Positions 1 through 5,500 of a stretch of 11,223 nucleotides of DNA are shown here, one piece after another; position 1 is the stretch's first letter; each line of letters starts with the position of its first letter. Under the pieces are notes generated by a model. It was not told the origin of the DNA. It made no database searches and saw only the letters and a list, made by a program, of their open reading frames with translations. Source of the stretch: CAXBPY01 sp003455275 (GTDB lineage Bacteria > Bacteroidota > Bacteroidia > Chitinophagales > UBA10324); NCBI GenBank assembly GCA_963977675.1, contig CAXBPY010000080.1, positions 1-11,223 of the forward strand, given 5' to 3'. The position numbers and the translations under genes are program-made.

Positions 1-53
1 TTAAGTGCAAAAAGCACAATAATGATTGCTATTACTATGATTCCAGTTTGCAT
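1..53 (-). CDS. N-terminus of a membrane protein, cut by the left edge
   Basis: Read on the minus strand, an ATG at 53-51 opens a frame that stays open to the edge and gives MQTGIIVIAIIIVLFAL. This is a short polar start followed by a strongly hydrophobic stretch, as expected of an N-terminal membrane anchor or uncleaved signal helix. SPFH/flotillin-like and LemA-like proteins begin this way, but 17 residues cannot decide a family and I name none. No Shine-Dalgarno motif is visible; the sequence before the ATG is A/T-rich, which is normal for Bacteroidota. It lies on the same strand as the small membrane ORF at 219-425, about 165 bp downstream of it, so the two could share a transcript. The call rests only on frame and hydrophobicity. 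Confidence 0.4.
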   Translation of the reverse strand, partial: MQTGIIVIAIIIVLFAL

Positions 54-218
54 ATCTGTTTGTTTTAATTTGTAATTATTTTTTTTTCTAAGTTGTTGGT
101 GTTTCGCTGCTCTCTCCCCTGTCAGTGTGTTTTCACCATCAGGTTTTAAGCAAGCACCAAATTATTTTTTTCCTCCCACAAAACAACCAATAAAAAGGAA
201 GAGCAGCAAGAGAAATAT

Positions 219-425
219 TTAAAGCGGGTTCTCATTCTCAGCTTCTTTAATCTTCAACCGTTGTGTTACAAAAAATGGAATAAGATTATAGAGCAGAAAA
301 AGGATGAAAGAAATTTTTGTACTGTAAAAAGCAATGGCCATCATCAATGCAAGCAAAAAGAAAACTACCCACAATGCAATCTCCAGTTTTCTAATTTCAA
401 TAATATCAGCATCTGGATGATGCAA
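219..425 (-). CDS. Small two-helix membrane protein, hypothetical
   Basis: A 68-codon frame starts with TTG (425-423); an in-frame TAA lies seven codons upstream and no ATG would keep the first helix. The product has a short acidic N-terminus (HHPDADIIEIRKLE), a hydrophobic segment at about residues 17-34, a short polar turn (YSTK), a second hydrophobic segment at about 38-53, and a charged tail (RLKIKEAENENP). This is an alpha-helical hairpin for the inner membrane. I do not recognise a family. After its TAA the same frame continues as a hydrophobic 18-codon stretch (218-162), so the ORF may be the middle of a longer, nonsense-interrupted gene. The opposite-strand frame over the same bases has no recognisable composition. 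It may be a real small gene or a decayed fragment. Confidence 0.4.
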   Translation of the reverse strand: MHHPDADIIEIRKLEIALWVVFFLLALMMAIAFYSTKISFILFLLYNLIPFFVTQRLKIKEAENENPL

Positions 426-479
426 ATTATTTTTCCGGAAGTGTTAGTTTAATATGTACGAGTTCATAATGAGTAATTG

Positions 480-572
480 TCAAATGACCAATGGAACTAC
501 AATGGCAAACACTGAATCATTAAACATGATGGCGCGTTCTAAATCCTTGTTATTTCTTTCTCGTGATTTCAT
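480..572 (-). pseudogene. Possible TMEM175/DUF1211-like N-terminal fragment
   Basis: A 30-codon frame runs from ATG (572-570) to TGA (482-480). It has a charged N-terminus (MKSRERNNKDLE) followed by RAIMFNDSVFAIVVPLVI. The segment fits the signature of the first helix of TMEM175/DUF1211 potassium channels, RxxxFSDxVxAI, with Asn in place of Ser and Pro where Thr is usual. Bacterial members are about 200 residues long, whereas this stops directly after the first helix. The 68-codon two-helix ORF at 219-425 follows on the same strand 54 bp later, so the pair could be remains of one channel gene. The motif is visible; the decay is inference. The alternative is a genuine single-helix microprotein. 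Confidence 0.3.
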
Positions 573-727
573 CTTGCATTCTTTTTTTAAATCGATTAAT
601 TCTTAAAAATATTTATGGAGTATAAATAGCAATGAAAATAACAAAACAGGTCTCAAGCTGATACGCTTGAAATTAAACACAGCAATAAAATTTTCTTTTT
701 ACACTTGAACCATTAAATCCAGATTAC
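573..727. other. Intergenic region between divergent genes
   Basis: This stretch separates the minus-strand small ORFs from plus-strand rdgB and should contain promoters for both directions. It is very AT-rich (for example 586-632). A small inverted repeat, TCAAGC (653-658) and GCTTGA (665-670) with a 6-base loop, lies about 57 bp before rdgB. It has no U-tract and is too short to call a terminator. No clear match to the Bacteroidota -7 motif (TAnnTTTG) was found. I see no RNA gene here. Confidence 0.4.
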
Positions 728-1312
728 TTGAAACTTCTTTTTGCCACACAAAATCCACACAAGATTGAAGAAATAAAAAGGCTGGTTGATGGTCATCATG
801 AATTGCTAACTCTTCATGATTTGAATTTTAAACAGGAATTGCCTGAACACAGTTTGTTGCTTGAAGAAAATGCGATTGAAAAAGTAAATTTTGTTTACCA
901 TCAGTTTAAATTGAATTGTTTTTCTGAAGACACCGGAATAGAAGTTGCAGCTCTGAATGGAGCGCCCGGCGCACTTAGCGCACGATATGCAGGTGAAGAA
1001 AAAAACACAGAAAAAAATATTGAAAAGCTTTTATCTGATATGAAAACCGCAACCAACCGAACAGCACGATTCCGTACCGTTATCGCTCTGGTGATGGAAG
1101 GCAAGGAATTTTTATTCGAAGGTGTGGTAAACGGAACTATTTCATTTACAAAAAAAGGAAGCGCGGGTTTTGGTTATGATCCCGTATTTACTCCCGAAGG
1201 AAGTGATAAAACATTTGCTGAAATGACAATTGAAGAGAAAAGTAAAATCAGTCATCGCGCACGCGCGTATAACAAACTGAATGAGTTTCTGAATTCTGAA
1301 TTTGCAATCTGA
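728..1312 (+). CDS. rdgB: XTP/dITP diphosphatase (RdgB/HAM1 family)
   Basis: This is a nucleoside-triphosphate pyrophosphatase that hydrolyses non-canonical purine nucleotides (XTP, dITP, ITP) to monophosphate plus pyrophosphate and keeps deaminated purines out of DNA and RNA; it is cytosolic and Mg-dependent. At 194 residues it has the usual family length. Visible motifs are the N-terminal substrate loop TQNPHK (7-12), Glu46/Glu47, SEDTGIEV (66-73) with the presumed catalytic base Asp68, GAPGALSARYAG (78-89), GFGYDPVF (147-154), FAEM (163-166) and SHRARA (175-180). The start is TTG at 728: it places the conserved KLLFATQNP exactly at the N-terminus and no in-frame ATG lies nearby upstream. 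The CDF transporter follows after 38 bp on the same strand, so co-transcription is likely. The family is certain. Confidence 0.96.
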   Translation: MKLLFATQNPHKIEEIKRLVDGHHELLTLHDLNFKQELPEHSLLLEENAIEKVNFVYHQFKLNCFSEDTGIEVAALNGAPGALSARYAGEEKNTEKNIEKLLSDMKTATNRTARFRTVIALVMEGKEFLFEGVVNGTISFTKKGSAGFGYDPVFTPEGSDKTFAEMTIEEKSKISHRARAYNKLNEFLNSEFAI

Positions 1313-1350
1313 ATCAGATATGCAGGCCATAGCGGGCTTATAATTGCACC

Positions 1351-2337
1351 GTGAAAATTCTGGAAGACAAAAAAAAACTGATTCAGATTTCGTTTTATGC
1401 AAGCATCCTGTTGCTTGCATTTAAATTTTTTGCCTACTTCCTCACGCACTCCAATATTATTTTATCAGATGCACTGGAAAGTATTATCAATGTAGTGGCA
1501 AGTGGATTTGCAGCATTCAGTGTTCGGTTGGCCGCAATGCCTAAAGATGAAAATCATCCCTACGGACATGGCAAAGTTGAATTCCTCGCAAGCGTAACAG
1601 AAGGAATACTGATTTTTCTTGCAGGTGTTTTTATTATGATTAAGGGAGCATACAGTTTGTTCTCTCCGCCACAGATTACATTTCCTGATGCAGGATTATA
1701 TATTTTGTTATTCACCGCTTTGGTGAATTTTATTCTTGGAAAAATTTTAATGAACCAGGGAAAAAAAATTGCGTCGATACTTCTGATTTCCGAAGGAAAA
1801 CATTTACTGGCTGACAATCTTTCCACTCTTGTGGGTATGCTTGGAATCTTTGTAATGATTATAACCGACATGCCCGAAATGGATAGTTTATTTTCTCTGG
1901 TGCTTGGGTTTGTAATGCTTCGCAGCGGATATGGAATTATTCGCCCTTCGGTGGCCGCACTTATGGATGAAGCGGATGATGATCTTCTGAAAAAAATTTC
2001 TTCTTTGTTAAATAATAACAGGAAGCAAGATTGGATTGATATTCACAATATGAGAATTGTAAAGTATGGATCTGATATTCATATTGACTGTCACACTACA
2101 ATTCCTTATTACTATTCGCTTCAAAAAAGTCATGATGTGGTGAGTGATATAGAAAAAATTCTTCGCAAAAATTACCCGCAGGGAGTTGAAATTTTTATTC
2201 ATGCTGACCCTTGTCTTCCACCGCACTCCTGTAAAATATGCTGGGTTAGTGATTGCACATTCAGAAAAGCAGAGTCGGAAAAAAAAGTTGAATGGACGCC
2301 AGCCATTCTTTCACTCAACAGAAAGCATTCAGCGTAA
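1351..2337 (+). CDS. Cation diffusion facilitator (CDF) family metal transporter
   Basis: This inner-membrane antiporter of the CDF family exports divalent metal ions in exchange for protons. The 328-residue protein has about six hydrophobic helices in residues 11-195 and a cytosolic C-terminal domain. The family loop DENHPYGHGKVEF (66-78) follows helix 2. By position, the transport site is E43 and N47 on helix 2 (SDALESIINVVAS) and H151 and D155 on helix 5 (KHLLAD). E43 and N47 replace the HxxxD or DxxxD usual in Zn/Cd/Fe exporters, so the metal cannot be predicted from zinc-type relatives. The cytosolic domain (about 205-286) ends in a Cys cluster C288-x5-C294-x2-C297-x4-C302 preceded by H284, a plausible extra metal site. 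The GTG start at 1351 is close behind rdgB. The family is certain; the substrate is unknown. Confidence 0.93.
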   Translation: MKILEDKKKLIQISFYASILLLAFKFFAYFLTHSNIILSDALESIINVVASGFAAFSVRLAAMPKDENHPYGHGKVEFLASVTEGILIFLAGVFIMIKGAYSLFSPPQITFPDAGLYILLFTALVNFILGKILMNQGKKIASILLISEGKHLLADNLSTLVGMLGIFVMIITDMPEMDSLFSLVLGFVMLRSGYGIIRPSVAALMDEADDDLLKKISSLLNNNRKQDWIDIHNMRIVKYGSDIHIDCHTTIPYYYSLQKSHDVVSDIEKILRKNYPQGVEIFIHADPCLPPHSCKICWVSDCTFRKAESEKKVEWTPAILSLNRKHSA

Positions 2338-2598
2338 ATTATTACGCTCTTTATCGGGTATTTTTAATCGCGACTCAACCTTCTCCTATTCTCATTCAGC
2401 ATTAATACCTTATTCAAAACGCAACTTTTCTTTAAAAATGCAGTAGTGGTTTCTAACCAAAAACAGATTCAATAAGAAAAATTTTACCGGTGATGTGATA
2501 AATAGTTTTTATAGTCAATTGTGTAAGTAGACACAAATGATTTGAAAGAGGAAAATGAAACAGTCAGGAAAATTTATATCACATTTAATTTGAAAGGC
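2338..2598 (+). other. Leader region of the giant T9SS gene
   Basis: About 260 bp separate the CDF gene from the ATG of the giant gene. No stem-loop terminator is evident after the CDF gene and no convincing TAnnTTTG promoter motif was found. The notable element is a mini-ORF at 2555-2593 (12 codons, MKQSGKFISHLI, then TGA), preceded by AGAGGAAA, one of the best Shine-Dalgarno-like stretches in the window. It ends five bases before the ATG at 2599, which would permit translational coupling. A competing in-frame TTG at 2542 would extend the giant protein by 19 residues. Confidence 0.35.
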
Positions 2599-5500
2599 AT
2601 GAGAGAAAGCGATACAAAATATTCTTCAAAACATTTTTTCGCTGCAGTTATTCTGCTCTTCATCTTCACCTCTGCATCAGCACAACCAACTAATTGCACC
2701 AACTCAAATTTTGAATTAGGATCTTTTGCCAACTGGACCGGCGGCACTGGAACACCGAATGGAAACTCTGGAAACAATCCGGGTGGTTGTTGCCCAATTC
2801 AGATTAATAATTGGCTCAATACTGCTGCACTACTGCCGCCACGGCACACCATTATTGGTTCTCCGGTTACAGATCCCAATACCCTTAACAATCTTGTAGA
2901 AGTTGCGCCAGGCGGCGTTTACAGCGCCCGGCTTGGAGCGATTCAAAATTCATTTTACCAGGCAAATAATCCCGGCCCATTTCCAGGCTCTAAATCTGAA
3001 AGGCTCAATTACACATTTACAGTAACCCCTAATTCCGATCTGTTTGTTTACCAATATGCGGTTGTTCTTGAAGACCCTGACACAATTGCAACGCAACATA
3101 CTACGGCCCAGAAACCAAGATTTGAAATAAGTGTATTGGATGTAAATGGAAATTATGTTCCTAATGCATTGTGTGGTCACTACCTCGTAATTGCGGATTC
3201 AAACATTGCAGGATTTCAACAAGGTGTTGTCACCACCTCTTCCATAATTCACTACCGCGACTGGACTACAGTAGGTATTGATTTATCATCTTACATCGGT
3301 CAGACAATTACTATTCAATTTCAGGTAGGTGATTGTGCCCTGGGTGGTCATTTTGGATATGCATATATTGATTGCTACTGTGGACCTCTTGGTGTTCTTG
3401 CTGAATACTGTGTTGGTCAGAGTTCAGTTGTATTAACAGCTCCGCCAGGATTTTCGTATCAATGGTCGCCAACAGGAGATACCACTCAGGCAATTGTGGT
3501 AAACAATCCAGTGAATGGAAGTGTTTATACCTGTCAACTCACTGCAGTTACCGGATGTATTGCAAATATTTCTGCAACCGTTCATCCAACTACTGTTGTT
3601 CCTGATTTTGATTACAATGTTGATTGCCTCGATACGACAGTTACATTTTTTGATTCCACTTTTATTCAATATGGGACCATATCAAATTGGCAATGGGATT
3701 TCGGCGATGGCTCCCCCCTATTCAGCGGTGTTCAAAATCCGGTGCATACTTATCCCTCGCCCGGCACTTACAATGTCACTCTATACATCACAACTAATTC
3801 GAATTGTTTATCACAGATAACACTTCCAATTACAATTCCTGTTGTTACCGTTTCAGTGCCCGGAAGCGCTATGTGTCCTGGCAATCCAGTGTTGTTGACT
3901 GCAAGCGGAGTAGTGACTTATCAATGGAGTCCATCCGCAGGTTTGAGTTCGACTACAGGTTCGACTGTTATTGCTTCGCCAACAACCACTACGACATATA
4001 CCGTTACCGGATTTAATGCGAATGGATGTTCGGGTATCGCACAATCAATAGTAGTGATCAATCCAAATCCCGTTATTTCTGCGAATGCAAGTGCAAATAA
4101 TTTATGTGGCACTCAAACAATTTCGCTCACAGCATCAGGTGCAAGTTCTTATAGTTGGTCACCAAATATTTACCTGAGTTCTTCAACCGGCTCTACAATT
4201 TCAGCTATTCCGCTTACATCTGTCACTTACACTGTAACAGGTACAAGCGCATCTGGCTGCACCTCTCAAACAACGATACCGGTTAATGTGTTTGCAGCAG
4301 TTACTATTACTTCTACAGGAGGAAATATCTGCACGGGCCAATCCGCGCTTCTGACTGCAAGTGGCGCTACTAACTATTTATGGTCGAATGGTTCAAGCGG
4401 TAATTCAATTTTCGTAAACCCTGCAACCACGACTACCTACACAGTGATTGGAAGTACAGGTGTTTGCTCTGATACATCTTCCTCGGTTGTGACTGTTAAT
4501 TCTCCTCCAGTACTTTCTGTATTGCCTTCGCAGTCAGTTTGTCTTGGAGATTCTGTTTTGTTAACCGCATCTGGTGCTACAAATTATAGCTGGAGTCCAT
4601 CTAATACCTTGTCTTCTTCGAATGGAAGTAGTGTTACTGCAAATCCATTGGCAAACACTACCTACACAGTAATCGCGACAAATGCAGCAGGATGTTCTGC
4701 GCAATCTATTATACCTGTAACCGTAAATTCTGTTCCTGTATTAATTCCTGTGAGCGGAACAATTTGCTCAGGAGGATCAACATCCTTAAGCGTTTCAGGA
4801 GCATCAAGCTACATCTGGAGTCCCTCTGCTGGTTTAAGCGCATCAACCGGCTCAAGCGTTATCGCCAATCCAACTTTAACAACAACTTATAATATAACAG
4901 GAACAAATGTGAGTGGATGTACCGCATCGGCACTCTCGACTGTGGTTGTAAATCCTCTTCCGTTAGTAACTTCTTCTCAAGGAAATAACATCTGTGTTAA
5001 TGGAAGCATTCTTCTTACGGCCAGTGGTGCCTTGAATTATCAGTGGTCTCCATCAACTTCGCTTTCATCATCAAGCGGAAATTCTGTAACAGCTAATCCA
5101 ATTTCAACAACTACATATACTGTAACCGGAACAGATATAAACGGATGTACGGCTATATCAACTTCAATAGTGAATGTGAATCCAATTCCATCGCTTGTAT
5201 GTTCTCCCGATGACAGTATTTGTTTTGGAGGAAGCATTACACTGTCAGCAACAGGTGCAATTAGTTATTCATGGAGCCCTTCTACCGGATTGAGTGCAAC
5301 TTCCGGAAGTTCTGTGATTGCAACTCCTTCTTCAAATATTACTTACACTGTAACCGGAACAAACGGAACCAACTGTTCTGCTTCTACTTCAACATTTGTT
5401 AAAGTGAATCCGATTCCAATTGTTAATGCAGTGCCTTCTTCATCTGCCATCTGTCTTTCGTCTTCTGCAATTATCACTGCCAGCGGCGCTCAGAATTATT

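Noticed and set aside
261..452. 63-codon plus-strand ORF opposite the small membrane ORF
   Set aside because: Its composition shows no domain, helix or signal pattern; it looks like the antisense shadow of the more protein-like minus-strand frame.
653..670. 6-bp inverted repeat before rdgB as a terminator or riboswitch
   Set aside because: The stem is short, there is no U-tract, and no known riboswitch core is recognisable.
2186..2446. 86-codon plus-strand ORF at the end of the CDF gene
   Set aside because: Most of it overlaps the CDF C-terminus in another frame and the rest is low-complexity; no recognisable features.
2542..2598. TTG-initiated extension of the giant protein
   Set aside because: It would put 19 polar residues before an otherwise well-formed signal peptide; ATG 2599 gives a standard one.
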